Below, piece after piece: positions 45,462-58,849 of a DNA stretch of 64,000 bases. The stretch covers positions 21,450,501 to 21,514,500 of the forward strand of contig NC_092672.1 of the NCBI RefSeq assembly GCF_964355755.1, given 5' to 3'. The notes beneath the pieces are model-generated. The model was not told the origin of the DNA. It ran no database searches and saw only the letters and a program-made list of their open reading frames with translations. The position numbers and the translations under genes were made by a program. Within the stretch, counting starts at the first letter, position 1; each line of letters opens with the position of its first letter. This DNA comes from Antedon mediterranea. Lineage: Eukaryota; Echinodermata; Crinoidea; Comatulida; Antedonidae.

Positions 45462-47034
45462 GAAATTGAGCAACATGACAGAAAGAACTGTTTTTACTAT
45501 AAAACATGCACATGAATATGAGTTTTAAACCGCCTGATTATATACTGACATTTAATTAATTAATTTGAAACAATAAAGATGAGGAAACATAAGAATATTT
45601 AAATTACAAATAAATTGACATTTAGTCCTTATGAAACTCAAATCTTAAAACATTAATCCTCTCAATATTTTAAAAATTCTATAAGAATAATATTTAATAT
45701 AATGTTGTTTTACTCTACTATCACTTTGTTCTATATTTATTTTACTGCATGTTTGTGTCTTTGTCTTTCTGATTCTGAAATATTTAAAGTTATTGGTGAA
45801 CTCTACACAGTAGGCACATTGTAAATAAACTATAGAAATTGATACCAAGAACTATGTTTATCCTCTTTCTTTTAGAGAATCAAGAGGGATTTTGTGGATG
45901 GATGTCCTCAATAATCCTCATTATGGGATTATTTTAAAAATGTGTTACTTTAGCAATGTGAAAATAAACAAACCATGTTCACAAGAAGAAAATGTTGTGA
46001 ATGAAATCATTAAGATTAGATTTGGGTTATGGCTGGTAGATGGTATACATTACAAAAATAATAAATAGTAAACTGAATCAACAAATTAAACTTGTATAAA
46101 TGATGACAAATACTCACAATAAAAGCTTAAAAATTGTTTGCTCATTTGACTGACACATACTTAGTATGTTATGTTCAGGCCTAATTTATCTAATTTTCTT
46201 TAGTACCATACTTGACTACAGTCGGTATAACATAGTATAATAGCAATAATTCATGTTATTCTTTCAATGATTGTGAACATACTGTCTGTTATTATTTCAT
46301 ACTGTAGATCCTAAATGTATATCAAAGCAATGCTGAAAATTAGTATTATACCGTATTGTTTTTGTTATACATATATTAAGTTTTAATTGATTCATTTTAT
46401 TAGATATATTTTTGACACAGCAAAATAATATGATTGTAAAAAGGTGATGTTATAATTACACTGTCAATTGTGTATAAAATAGAAATGCCTACACACAAAC
46501 ACACACTAATCAGTAGGCCTAAATGATTATCAACAGGTACGGCTATTACAAGTTGGAGTGGTGTAATTGAATAGTGAAAACCTGTTAACAGCTACAACAC
46601 AATTTGAAATTTAAAATAAATTTTCCAGATTTATAATTGCACTGTAAAATAATACTATAAAATTGTTCAAAATATGTAGGATGAAGGTTTAATTTAAAAT
46701 AGCTTTTAAATTCTGCCCAACTATTTCAAAATAAAATTGATTATACTAGATTATATAGTTAGTATTATCTGTTTTATATTTCAGAATTCAAGTATACCTT
46801 GATCATGAGCATAAGAATAGTTTACACAAACAATATATTTTACAATGCTTAGAAATAATCATTTAAAGTTGATTGTTAGTTATTAGAAAAATATCTTTCA
46901 ACATTGAAAACAAATAAACTGTTATCAATTAAGGATATTTATTTACAAGATTATTAGTCATTTTTTTGTTTAGATATTAAGGAATAAGATGTACATGTTT
47001 TGTAACTTTGTTTATTATTTAATATTTTCAATAG

Positions 47035-47133
47035 GAGGGCACTACAGCGTTGATGTATGCTGCTTTTGTAGGTAATGCAGCCATCTGCCATCAACTTATT
47101 GATGGTGGAGCTGATATTAACCTACAAGATAAG
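47035..47133 (+). CDS. Ankyrin-repeat gene, coding exon 3 (ankyrin repeat)
   Basis: The exon lies between TTTTCAATAG and AAG/GTAAGT and is exactly 99 bases, one 33-residue ankyrin repeat in phase 0. It reads EGTTALMYAAFVGNAAICHQ then LIDGGADINLQDK. The TxLMYAA start, GN turn and GADINLQDK end are diagnostic. Ankyrin repeats are protein-binding scaffolds; the partner is unknown. Confidence 0.95.
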
Positions 47134-48459
47134 GTAAGTAATACACACATTTTTAAAATAAAATTATTGAACCTTCAGTGAAAAAAATCAATGAATTGAA
47201 ACTATTGTTTTAGAATTTATATGCTACCACCACTATAACTTTAGGAAAATCATATACTGTATTATCTCTTAGTGTACGTGAATTCTGTAATCCGAATGGT
47301 CAATATATGAGATATAATTCCGTATTACGCCCATTTACTCAGTCAAGCGGATCAGAAGGGTAATATATCCCGTATTACCTGTTTGATGTTTCTACGCGCG
47401 CGGTATGTATTGTATTTTTGTCGTTGAGCGAATGCGTAGTTGTGATTTCAACCATCGAATATGAACCAGTCAATACGGGTGTGTGTACTGTATATAGGTC
47501 AATATAGAAATGATGTAATAACTTATTTTCTTCTCACATAAAACGTTTACAAATTCTCAAAATATTCTTTTTAAACTTGCAATCAAATTTTTGTATTAAG
47601 AAAATGTATACTTCAAGTTACTTGTTTACAACATTAATATGTGTATTCAATAATATACACATTTATTTTCCACAATTCGTTGCCGAATGCTGCTTTAGAA
47701 ATAAAGTGTGAAATGAATTTTACAGCACAGTTTTTAAATATTTTTGCTATTGATTATTATAATTTAACTACTGTACTGTAAAATAAAAAATGCTGATAGC
47801 ATACACCTAATCATCAAAGTTTGTACAGTTAAATGGTATAGTCAGTATGTTTTTATAAATTGATAACATTCAATAGAATGCTCATAACACAAACTTTATT
47901 CTTTTGAATATTTAACTGTATTTTAGTATTAGGCAGGTTAGATAACAGGAATAACATTTGTTAATATAAGTTTTAAAAATAAATTTACATTTTAAAAAAA
48001 GGTTGTGAATATGAATCATGTCTATCATCAACCTCCACCTTGATTCCTTTGCTCTTTATATTTTAAGGATATTTCTAGATTAAAATGATATTAGGCTGAA
48101 ATGAAAGGTTGTGAAGATTACTTTTGGTAGAAGGGCTCTTCTTACCTAAAATTAGAGCAAATACATAAGCCCATAACACCATAATAATATTATGACAAAA
48201 ATTACATATACACACATATATATATTATGCAAAATTTCATATTTTTGGTGGTATATTGTTCTGTATAATTTTGAAGATTCTAAGTTGTTTAAATTTAACC
48301 AATGGCAGCATATCATATTTAAAATTGAGTTGCTCCTACAGCCTTGTGTTAAATGTTAGTTGGAACCATCTATATATAAATTTACGTAAGGGCAAAATTC
48401 GGTAAATCGCGCGTTATTTCTAGAATGTTTACTCGATGGTATATAAAGTTGGTTCGTAC

Positions 48460-49356
48460 TTTCGGTACTGATTTTAACCACCTGATGTAACCCTGTTTAC
48501 TAATTAAATTTAGTTCGATAATTAGTTATTGACGATTAAAACGAATTTAGGTTCAACGATTTGCCCCAAATAGGGGTGTTTTTCGATCGTAGTATACACT
48601 GTCTAATGGATGTCCATCTTGAAAAATACCCGCAGACGATAATACGAGGATGCTTCGCATTTTCCTATCTCCTCTTACGATAATTGTTTTTAATGGCTGA
48701 AAACCGGTTGAACAGCTCGAGTACAGCATCATAATGTTGAAGACAGGCCGATTTTCTTTAAAAAATACTATTTTGATAGATTTAATATACGTTTATACAA
48801 ATGTATTGATTTGCGATGAATGGAACATTCCAATCTCTGTTCCACAAGTGTCTATTCCCTCAGGTGTCGTAAAGGCAAGTCCTGTATACTCATAACAGAA
48901 ATTCGATCCATTTTTTTTTTCAATCTGTGCTGCAGAGGTTGGATATAAATTTTTTTTAAACGGATAATGAGCTAACGTTTTCACTCGCCATATATTATGT
49001 ACAAATCGTTATTATTGCAGTTAAACCACCCACATCATCACCCTTCCCTCACTGGCATGAGTAGCGTTGTAAAACCAGTAGAGGATAGGCCTAAGGTACA
49101 TCACATGGCCTAAACGCAGAACAACGTTGGTGGGTAGGGTAGGAACCCCGTTAGGAACCAACTTAAGTATGAATTGGCTCTAAGAAACAATTGAAAACCA
49201 TTAGGCCTACTAATTAAGTTGAGTTGGATAATTTAATATTTATTGACGATTAAATCGAATTTATGATTTTCCCCGAATAGAGGTGGTTTTCACAAATTGT
49301 TTTACATTATATAAACATATACACGTCGTAGATGTATCGTTACATGTACTGTACTA
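48460..49356 (+). repeat. Left arm of the long inverted repeat
   Basis: Landmarks are GCCCCAAATAGGGGTGTTTT (48562), CAGACGATAATACGAGGATG (48633), CATTCCAATCTCTGTTCCAC (48827) and CACCCACATCATCACCCTTC (49028). Each occurs inverted in the right arm. The short frame at 48793-48984 is part of this arm and is matched in mirror form at 51985-52190. Confidence 0.85.
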
Positions 49357-50709
49357 CTGTGCTAATTTCGAAATCTACAGTATTCTAGCTAATCTTGGTT
49401 TATTTAAAACAAAAAATTGTAAATTGCTAAAAGATCACATAACCAAAAAAAACTTGTAATTTTTATTTTTTGGTGTTAAACAGTTTATGAGAAAAAATTG
49501 CCTTGAAGCGTAACAGTATTGTGGTTATAATCAAGAAATTGCAAATTTCAAGGAAATTAAATTAGTTTACACTGAAAAGGTACACACAAGTGTAACCAAC
49601 AATTCTTGAGTAAGCTACATTTTAATTTCTACATAATGCATTGCTCTATAGTTCTAAATTTACGACTGAACCTCGCTCTTCAATATTAGTTTGAATTATA
49701 CTAAATTGTTTGGTCTATCTAATTTCTTATATAGTAGTTTTCATTAATTCATTTATTTTTAATCCCATGAATTATTAAACAAATAATTACATACATCTAT
49801 TATGTATTTTTGTTTATGTGCATAGTAGGATAGATAATAAGCAGCACTTAGCACAATCAATTGATTGTCTACAAGATTACAATTCAGTCGGAGAGAGAGA
49901 GCCGCGTTGGGAAATATGACCGTTATCGCGAAATTTTCGACTTTGCATGACGTCATTAATTTTAGAAGCCCTCTCTCGGCACAGAGGCATCAACGTTTCA
50001 CGCGAAAACATTAGCATAAAGTATACGTCATTTTATAGCTGTTTAATAAACATTAATAGGCGAAAAATTAACCATATATGGTAAGATCAGTTCCTTATAT
50101 GTTTAAGATGTCGCAGGTCACCTAATTTTCTGAATAATTTGTTGGATTTGTTGTCAGTGACAGTTTCTTTCCAAAGTTCGTGTGCAGCCGTCAAAGCTGA
50201 AGTTTTCTAACTTGTGTTTGTTTACAAATTTTCCATTAGTGGGATATGCATCCCATACAGTGAATTACCAAAAAATCGGCGAGTAAGTATCAATAGGGCT
50301 TATAAATGATAATGTGTGTTGGGCATAGATCTTCACCTTAATTTTTCCAGTTCAGTGTGCATTTTCAATCAAAATATTATTTAAGCCAAGATCAGTTTTC
50401 AATATGTCCTTTACAAGTTGCATTTGATCTTTTCCTTGATGTCACCAAATCTTAGGTTGTTAGAGTGCCTTTCAACTCGTAGCAATTCAGCTTCCATGTA
50501 CAGTAGCTGAAGTATCCTGTTTAGATTTGATGCTTCACACATTCATAGTCAAACTATCCGTTGTAGCTTTAAATTTATCCTTAAGTTTTACTTTAAAGTT
50601 CCATAACATTTCTGTCCAGCAATGCTTGTTAGCCTTGCTTTAGTGATGCTCTTTCCTTGTCAATCCTACTGTTTATGTCAGCTGCTAAGCTACCCATTTC
50701 ACCACTAAA

Positions 50710-50996
50710 TGCATTCATTCATCGGCAGGGGTTCGAGGCTCACTCACTCCATGGTTCTGGTGGTAGAACGAGTCTTCTCGGATAAGGACTATAAACCATA
50801 GGTCCAGTGTACACATCTAGCTCGTGTGCACTTTAAAGAACCTAGTACATCTTTCGAGACGAATAGGGGGTTACCCCGGTGTATTAGTACATCACAGCCA
50901 CTGATCACTAACTGGGCCCTCTGGGAGACCAGTCTTTGACTGAAGAGGTTACCCAGTATAGATATAAATTTCAATTCAATTCAACATTTTTTATTC
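50710..50996 (+). mobile_element. SINE-like or LINE 3'-end insertion
   Basis: The unit begins around GGGGTTCGAGGCTC, similar to the B box of tRNA-derived promoters. It continues with TCGGATAAGGACTATAAACC, GGTCCAGTGTACACATCTAG and GTGCACTTTAAAGAACCTAG, wording I recall from SINE tails of marine invertebrates, and ends in TTTCAATTCAATTCAA. Only part of a tRNA-like head is visible, so it may be a 5' truncated copy or the 3' end of its partner LINE. Confidence 0.55.
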
Positions 50997-51175
50997 ATAG
51001 CATGTTCAGTAGGCTTAGTTTTTTACCTATTCTATGAATTTGAGTTTTCCTTGTATTCATAGTTCAAGATAAAGCACTTATAATTAATTGGTTATGAATA
51101 CTCCTAGGCATATTCTTAGTAAAATGTAATGGTTTTAGACTTGCAAAATGATCAACTGTTGGGAATTAAATATTA

Positions 51176-51212
51176 CTAGATGGTACGCGAGCGAAGCGAG
51201 CGTACCATCTAG
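51176..51212. repeat. GC-rich palindrome with GCGAGCGAAGCGAGCG core
   Basis: CTAGATGGTACGC (51176-51188) and GCGTACCATCTAG (51200-51212) are exact inverted repeats around GAGCGAAGCGA. It stands out as GC-rich in an AT-rich region and sits in the centre of the long-TIR element. Confidence 0.85.
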
Positions 51213-51634
51213 GTCGTGCCCACAGATGGTTCTCGAATACATAATAATTTCAGCGTTAAAAAACTGGCGATTTCAAATGTACGTACCGCAGGACAAATAC
51301 AGGAACGAATAAATAGACAATGTGATTTATGTACTCAACTAAAAATAGCACCCTGGGAATTACTTCCGAAAGAGAAACTTGTCAAAAAATGAGACCAATT
51401 GTTTAAGTCAAATTTAAACAAACTTAATTTGTGTTTTGTATGTAACATTAGGGTTGAGGGATGGGGAAGAGGATGGGTGGAAAGAAAGAGGAACAATTTT
51501 TAAATATATTCTTTATCTATTTAGTAACGAAATATTAATTGTTTTCATGTTTTACAAATAATATACCACTACACACAGTAAAACATTGCGATGTAATACT
51601 TTGTTGAAACTATAACCGTCTAAGTCGATTGAAA

Positions 51635-52521
51635 TAGTACAGTACATGTAATGATGTAACATCACTACGACGTGTATATGTTTATATAATGTAAAACAAT
51701 TAGTGAAAACCACCTCTATTCGGGGAAAATCATAAATTCGATTTGATCGTCAATAAATATTAAATTATCTAACTCAACTTAATAAGTAGGCCTAATGGTT
51801 TTCAATTGTTTCTTAGAGCCAATTCATACTTAAGTTGGTTCCTACCCTACCCACCAAAGTTGTTCTGCGTTTAGGGCATGTGATGTACCGTAGGCCTATC
51901 CTCTACTGGTTTTACAACGCTACTCATGCCAGTGAGGGAAGGGTGATGATGTGGGTGGTTTAATTGCAATAATAAAGATTTGTACATAATATACGGCGAG
52001 TGAAAACGCTAGCTCATTATCCGTTTAAAAAAAATGTATATCCAACGACTGCAGCACAGATTGAAAAAAAATGGATCGAATTTCTGTTATGAGTATACAG
52101 TACTTGCCTTTACGACGCCTGAGGGAATAGACACTTGTGGAACAGAGATTGGAATGTTCCATTCATCGCAAATCAATACATTTGTATAAACGTATATTAA
52201 ATCTATCAAATTAGTATTTTTTTAAGAAAATCGGCCTGTCTTCAGCATTATGATGCTGTAATCGAGCTGTTCAACCGCTTTTCAGCCATTAAAAACAATT
52301 ATCGTAGGAGGAGATAGGAAAATGCGAAGCATCCTCGTATTATTGTCTGCGGGTATTTTTCAAAACGGACATCCATTAGACAGTGTATACCACGATCGAA
52401 AAACACCCCTATTTGGGGCAAATCGTTGAACCTAAATTCGTTTTAATCGTCAATAACTAATTATCGAACTCAATTTAATTAGTAAACAGGGTTACATCAG
52501 GCGGTTAAAATCAGTACCGAA
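51635..52521 (-). repeat. Right arm of the long inverted repeat
   Basis: This arm mirrors 48460-49356. Differences include CACGATCGAAAAACACCCC versus TTTTTCGATCGTAG and several single-base changes, so the arms have drifted since the element formed. Confidence 0.85.
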
Positions 52522-53774
52522 ATTTATGTATAGATGCAGAGCAAGTACAGTATGTCTATATATATACCTTTACCTTATAAATACCTTTACCTTACCTTTA
52601 TGTCTTCACTCAGAGATGTCCATAGCACTTTAATTTTACTGTAAATAAGAATTTGAGTTCTCTACACTAAAGGTTATTCACATGACAGTATGTAATAGTG
52701 ATATGTAAAAGGAATTTAATAATTAATCATAATCATCAGAAATAGAACAATGTATGTAATTAATACAAATTGTTCAATACAATTTAAAATATTTAATATT
52801 CCTGGAGTACAGTAGGAGGGTTTGTTTATAATTTTATAATTGTATTATTCGATGGATAGGCAGCCAAACAAAAAAATTTTTTTTTACTCCATCTTTGGTA
52901 TTGCATTCTTTGAAAATTACCTTTTTTTTCAATGAGCTTGCCTGAATCTTCTCCTTCCTTTGGATATATATCGTATTTTGTATTTGTATCATCTTCTTCA
53001 CATTTTTTTTTTCTGGGAGCCTAGGCGTAAAGTTTTTAAACTTATATAGGTTTCCTTCCACATACTATGTTTTTTATTGTTTATTATCAAGTGTTTATAT
53101 AATTATTATTTTATGTATTTTTGATATATGTGTGGAGAACATTTATTGAATATTTATTGAATAAACAAATCAAATCAAATAAAAAAATAATATAATAATT
53201 TTGTGTATGTATGCTAAAAATGTAAACATGTGAACTCACATGTTGTATACAAATATCATTGGGCTAGGTTCAAATTTTGGTTTATATCTAGTAGGACCAA
53301 TACAATTAATGTTCATTACTAGAGTAAGCTAAGCTGTTTTGAAATTAAAATGACCATTTTGATTAACTGACAAATATAAATGAAAGTGAAACTATTGTTT
53401 AATAGTGAGTATACGTGTAATTCTTTAAATGTTATGATTTTATAAAAACCAAATGATGGTTACCTCACCAATAGAAGTTAGCCTAGGCTTATAATAGAAT
53501 TAAGACAATATTTTTGTGAATAGAATAAAAAAAATACTTTTTGTCTTTTTCTAATTGTACATTAGTGAATTAATCATAAATATATTTATAGTTGTGACTA
53601 CATTAGGTGTGATTTAATTTTTTTTCTGTTACATTTTTTCATTCATACTTCAAATTATGTCACTGTAGTAAAAGAATTGTCAGGAAATCATGTCATGCAA
53701 CATGGAAATATTTCTGTTTTAGGATACGACATTATACCTCATATTTTTATGGCAACACAACAAAGACTCTCCTA

Positions 53775-54341
53775 ATACCCCTTTCACACCAAAACTCCGG
53801 AGTGTCTCCGGAGACACCCCGGGGTTTATGACCATTCAAAACGTCGAGAAACTCCGGAGATACCCCTTTCACACCAACCTAGCAACTCCGGGGTTTATAA
53901 AATAAAATTGTAAATGTCGCCCTCTATTTTGTTTGTTTACATAGCGACGATCATTAGAATCATTTTAATTAATAATATGTTTAATTTAATAATTACTTTC
54001 AAAAGTCTCAGAAGTAATATAATGTTTTATTGATACTATTTATTATTTTTGAACCCGCTATATATGTTGTACAAATATTTAAAGTATTTTGAAATAAAAC
54101 TAAAGCAATGAGTGATCGTGTGAGGATGACCTTTTGACCCGAAACACTCCGGAGTTTGATGTTGGTACCTTTCACACCAAAACACCGGGGTGTCCCCGGA
54201 GTTCGCTCTCCGGAGAATGTTCAGCTGTTCAACCCCGCAGTTTTAAACTCCGGAGTTGCTTGATTTTACCTTTCACACCAAACAGCGGGGCGTCAACTCC
54301 GGGGTGTCTCCAGAGTTTTGCTTTTGGTGTGAAAGGGGTAT
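53775..54341. mobile_element. 567-bp non-autonomous DNA transposon with CCGGAG palindromes
   Basis: The 20-bp ends ATACCCCTTTCACACCAAAA (53775-53794) and its exact complement (54322-54341) are inverted repeats. Inside, CTCCGGAG and ACCCCGGGGT palindromes and three more CCTTTCACACCA words occur on both sides. AT flanks both ACCCC ends if the repeat is read from ACCCC, so a 2-bp AT duplication is possible. No transposase. The reading frame at 54134-54394 merely crosses these repeats. Confidence 0.85.
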
Positions 54342-54951
54342 ATAATATTAACCATGATTTGTATGCTTTCCTAATATCTGACATACTGTACTAATGTTGT
54401 TGCACCATCTGGTAAACAAGCATAATCTCTATACTCAAATGTTTCTTTAAAATTTTTTGAGCTGGGTCTTTCAGCTTTTACGGTTTTTAATATTCTATCC
54501 ATGTTTTTTATTTTAACCCTAAACTTGTAACTGTTCATGATTTTAATCAACTCCAACAGTGTATTTTCGTTTTTGAACCAAAAAACTCCCTTCTCATTTT
54601 TCTTATCCAAATTTCTTAAATTTTCTTAACAAACTCAGAAATCCACTCTTACAATACTAGGGCCTCATATGCCCTTCATCTTCCTTTAACTAAACTTACT
54701 TTAATTCAACACAATGTCCGATAAGTGGCACTAAATTATTTAATGCACTTCCTTAAGAAATTGTTTTTCTGTAAAAGTAAAAATCTACCTTTTATCAAAT
54801 TACTAGTATATTTTAAATGATTATTGTCGACCGTTTTTCGTCTCCTCTGCCCCATGGCTACTAAATTACAATAATTCATTTATATCGTTCATTGTTTTTA
54901 TGCTTCCTGTTTTTTTTTTTTTTTTTGTGTCTTTTGTTCTGTCTTTTTGTT

Positions 54952-55121
54952 TTTACATTTATTGTACCTGACTTTCCCGCCACAAGTGTCAATTGGAGTA
55001 ATCCAATTGATGTATAACTTGTAGTGCTTTAGCCTCTTCTTTTTAGCATTTTTTACATTTATTGTACCTGGCTTGCCCGCCACAAGTGTCAATTGGAGTA
55101 ATCCAATTGATGTATAACTGA
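54952..55121. repeat. 98-bp direct duplication
   Basis: TTTACATTTATTGTACCTG begins near 54953 and 55051; both are followed by CCCGCCACAAGTGTCAATTG and TCCAATTGATGTATAACT. The copies differ by one or two bases. Read on the minus strand it resembles the end of a retroelement with a short duplicated tail. The function is unknown. Confidence 0.9.
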
Positions 55122-57859
55122 TATGTTTATTTTTTTAAGCAGAAGTATATTTATTATTTATTTTTGTCAAATGTTAACGTTTTATTTGAAAGAAGAAGTA
55201 TAAATGTTACTTGAAATGAAATGAATTTATAAATTACTATTAACTATTAAGGAAGAAAACAAATCAAATAGTTTATTTATATCAATGATATTGCAAAATT
55301 ATTTATAGAGGAGTATGAAAAAAATTATTTATGTGTTATTATTAACTTCTTTAAATTGTATTAATCTATTAATCAATTTTTCCTGTTGTAATCTTTTGTG
55401 GTCATTTTTAGATTTTATTTTGCATATGTTTTATGCACACATTATGTTTGTGAACAAGCTCCATTACAAAAATGATTTTATTATTATTATTATATCATAA
55501 CTTATATTATCAAGGTTCTTTTATTTTTGAATGAATCCCAAAAGTTTGAGATCTGTCAGTCTGTAATAGTGTAAAGCTGGGGTTAAGACAGAACTAAAAT
55601 CATCTGGATAGGAAATAGGGTAGTATAAACTCTTGAGATGGTGACAAATGTTTTGTAGAGCAAAGTTTTTAATGGAATTTTTATTTTATGACCCCCCCCC
55701 CACCCCCAACTATAAAAGTTTTAGATTACATCGTTCCTCTTGAGTTTATTTTGTAGTATAAATGAAGCATGGCCTCCTGAGCTCAATTTGATTCTTTCAA
55801 AGTTAAAATGATATATATACTAAAAGGAAAATAATGTGTTACTAAAGTCACGTATCCATGGTGATTGTGATGACAGGCCCAGCCTCTATACTATACCTGA
55901 TATTACGATACTATCTGAATTAAATATTCAGCCAGTGTGCAAAAACTTCTGGATACTATAGTTGATTATCAATGACTTAAACAATTTAGCATTCCTATAA
56001 TGCTAACGCCTTTTTCATGTTTATATTATATAATGCTTTTTTTTATAATTATAACTGTTTTTAATGTTTTATATACACATTATTATATGAATAAAAGGGT
56101 TAAATAATAAACGAAAAAGGAAAGAAAAAGGGCGAATTACATTGGATAATAACAATTTAAACAAATTATAAAGATGTAATATTTAGAACAACAACAAATA
56201 TTGCAGATTGAATTGTGTCTTGTTGTGAATGAATGATTTTTGGTCTTTATTTTGAATATTATATTGATAAAGATATACAACAATGACAAAAAAAGCAGGA
56301 TTTTATTTGACAACAATGATCAAATAGATTATGAAGATTGTAGATTTATGACAACTACTGTATTATATTATACTGATTAACTTGTATTAATCATGTCATT
56401 GACAGTGCTAGAACCCTGGTGCATTTAACATCGTGTATAAGTATAAAAGCATGAAAGAGTATAAGAGCATGATGTCAATACAGAGAAGAGCTTAGTGGCT
56501 TTCTGTAGTTTGCAACGCCCTTTTAATTAATTAGGTACGCTGTGTGTTAATAGAGCATTGTCACACTTTGATACAAAAACCAGTCATGATATTATTTTAT
56601 GCTTACAAAACTGAATTTAGAAAAACATCAAACATATATTTATAAATAAAATTGAAAAAAAAAATGAATTAGTAGTTTCTATAATTATAAATTGCTTTCA
56701 AAAATTATTTGGGATTTACACTACCCATCTGAATATCATACACCTTAATCTGAATACCATATCAACATGAATCAGATCATTTTTATACTGTCCTTTATTA
56801 ATAATTATAATATTGACAACCATTCTGATGTTTGTTCATGGTTGTGCAGAGCCATGATAAATACAATTGTCACAGCTTGAATAAGGTGACAGGGAGAAAA
56901 TTAAATGAAAACTTTCACAATAATATTTCTCTGCTCAAATGCTGGATTGTAATGAGTTTTTAATAGTAAATGTGTCCATATAATTTAATGTTTGTTAAGT
57001 AGCTGGTCTTTTACCACACTGATGTTTAATGTGAAATCGTTAAATGTATTCAGAGTGAGATCTGACAATGTAAATTATCTTAATTAAAATCATTTACATT
57101 AAAAACTTTCAATTGTATTTATATTATATTTTATTAATTTTAAGTGCTGTTTTTAAAATACAATTGCAGTCTACCAAATCATGGAGCTATAAAGCTCAAT
57201 GAGACTAAACACCATTTACTTGCGATGTACACAGCCTATTTAATACTTATTTGAAATGCCATTATTAGACATTTTTAATCATTGATTTATTTAGAGAAAT
57301 TAATAAAACTTCACCAGAAGTTTTAGAATGGTCATATCAGTTGTATTTTGATTATTTGTACTACTATAACAATATATGTTCACATTTTGTAGTAATACAA
57401 TACCAACATGTATAGATAGTATTTACAATACCCATCTGAATAATTATACTACACCTTAATCTGAATACCTTATCCAATCTGAATACAGTGTTTAAACAGC
57501 GAATACTGTTTTGTAATTAATTCATTCCATAAGACCATAATTTAACATCAAATAAATAGTCATAAAATTAAATCTTCTTTATTTTAATATATTCCTCTTT
57601 TTGTTTTCTTTTGAAAAAAGTTTTAATACACCAAAAAAAAAACCACACAAATATAAACATCTACCCTGTATACACATGGGGTCAGATCAATTTTTTATTT
57701 GACCTATTCGCTTCCCTTCAATATCTACATCCGTCGCTAGGACAGAATAATCTGGATTTTTTTGTTTTACATTAATCCAAGTTAATCAACTACCACACTT
57801 TATTTCAAATAATAACATTTTTTAGCATAATTATTTTTTTTGTTAAATGGCTGCATAAT

Positions 57860-58170
57860 TAGTTATCCACACCTTGGCGGATAACTCCTTGTGATTGTAT
57901 AAAATCATCATCAACTTTTTTTTATCTGTATTATTCTTCTTTTATTCCATATTTCATAACTTTGTAAAGTTTTGTGCACCTCCTACTTTTTAAAAACGCC
58001 AGAGTTGCGCAACATGACTTTTGCACGTTTTTATGAATTTAAATGATTGATCATAGATTAAAAACCAAACGTCATTTTGTATTGACACTTTTTAAATTTA
58101 AGTCATATCAAGAGTAACTTTCTGTGGATTGAAAATGCCATGCTTCACACAAAGTTACGCGCACAAGATT
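57860..58170 (-). mobile_element. Fragment of the GGTTATCC-hairpin family, inverted
   Basis: Reverse complementing this block gives the 3' portion of the elements at 28-32 kb: ATTTTCAATCCACAG..., AAATGACGTTTGGTTTTTAA-like words, CAAAGTTATGAAATATGGAA and an end CACAAGGAGTTATCCGCC with a hairpin. It is diverged, and its order matches the parent elements. Confidence 0.7.
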
Positions 58171-58849
58171 TTTTCTTACAACCAACACCTGCAATTGCTG
58201 TAACTAATAATGCGTATTTTCATTAAAAGCCTTAAAAGAATTGAAAAGTCAATTAAACCATATCAAATTTTATTTTAATGATTTTAGTGATTTTGATTTT
58301 AAACGTATTATGGCTACCCTTACAGTACATGATGGCATTGTTAACCCTATTTCACATTGACCATTCTTATTATTTTAAATGCATAATTATGGCTACTCAT
58401 ACATGCTGATTGCATTCTTAACCCTATTTCACATTGACTATTCTTTTTATTGTTCAAGTTACTAAATGTTTTAGTTTACTTAATTCACTTCCCACAACCT
58501 TAATCAATAATCACCTTGACAAATTTCAATATAATTTACCTCCTGGTTCATCCTGTTTTTCATCACTGTTTTCCTCCTTGTACTCTATTTGCACAAACAT
58601 ACTTTGCCTATTATATTATTCTTAATAGTTGTTGTTTACAATAGTGATGTAAGCATTAATTTTGAAAATTTCTGTAATTTCGCGTGGAAGTAATCATATT
58701 TATCTTAATTTATGTCATGTTCATCCCACCAAAATCTGATGATGAAAACAGTTACCATGAAATTAGTACTTATGTAGAAACAAGGCTATATAAAAAAAAG
58801 GATAGATTCAGGGTTTAACAAAATATATGACATAATCAATTCTAACCGG

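Larger units (their letters stand above)
42833..47034 (+). other. Intron 3 of the ankyrin gene (second coding intron)
   Basis: This 4.2-kb intron holds a 3' LINE fragment (42900-43312), the 47-bp satellite (43404-44061), a decayed coding fragment (44540-44903) and a MITE (45294-45461). The rest (45470-47034) is AT-rich with nothing recognised. An acceptor-like TTCTTTTAG at 45868-45876 leads only into a frame that stops after a dozen codons, so I do not call an exon there. Confidence 0.65.
48460..52521. mobile_element. 4.06-kb element with about 890-bp inverted terminal arms
   Basis: Left arm 48460-49356 and right arm 51635-52521 are reverse complements with scattered differences. Outer ends start TTTCGGTACTGATTTTAACC and continue CCTGATGTAACCCTG; inner ends are near CATGTACTGTACTA. 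The 2.28-kb centre has no transposase frame but contains a SINE-like unit and a GC-rich palindrome. I could not find a target duplication, so the ends may be a few bases off or lost. Confidence 0.85.

Noticed and set aside
45868-45915. Extra ankyrin-gene exon starting after TTCTTTTAG
   Set aside because: The frame AGAATCAAGAGG... reaches a stop after about a dozen codons, has no ankyrin pattern and would break the phase-0 exon series.
48793-48984. Coding gene on the minus strand (63 codons)
   Set aside because: It lies within an arm of a long inverted repeat, and the mirrored copy at 51985-52190 has diverged without keeping the frame.
54134-54394. 86-codon frame crossing the CCGGAG MITE
   Set aside because: It is made of the MITE's palindromic words and runs out of the element; no motif.
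55690-55708. Poly(C) tract as a possible structural or regulatory element
   Set aside because: A single short C run with an A interruption; nothing around it suggests function.
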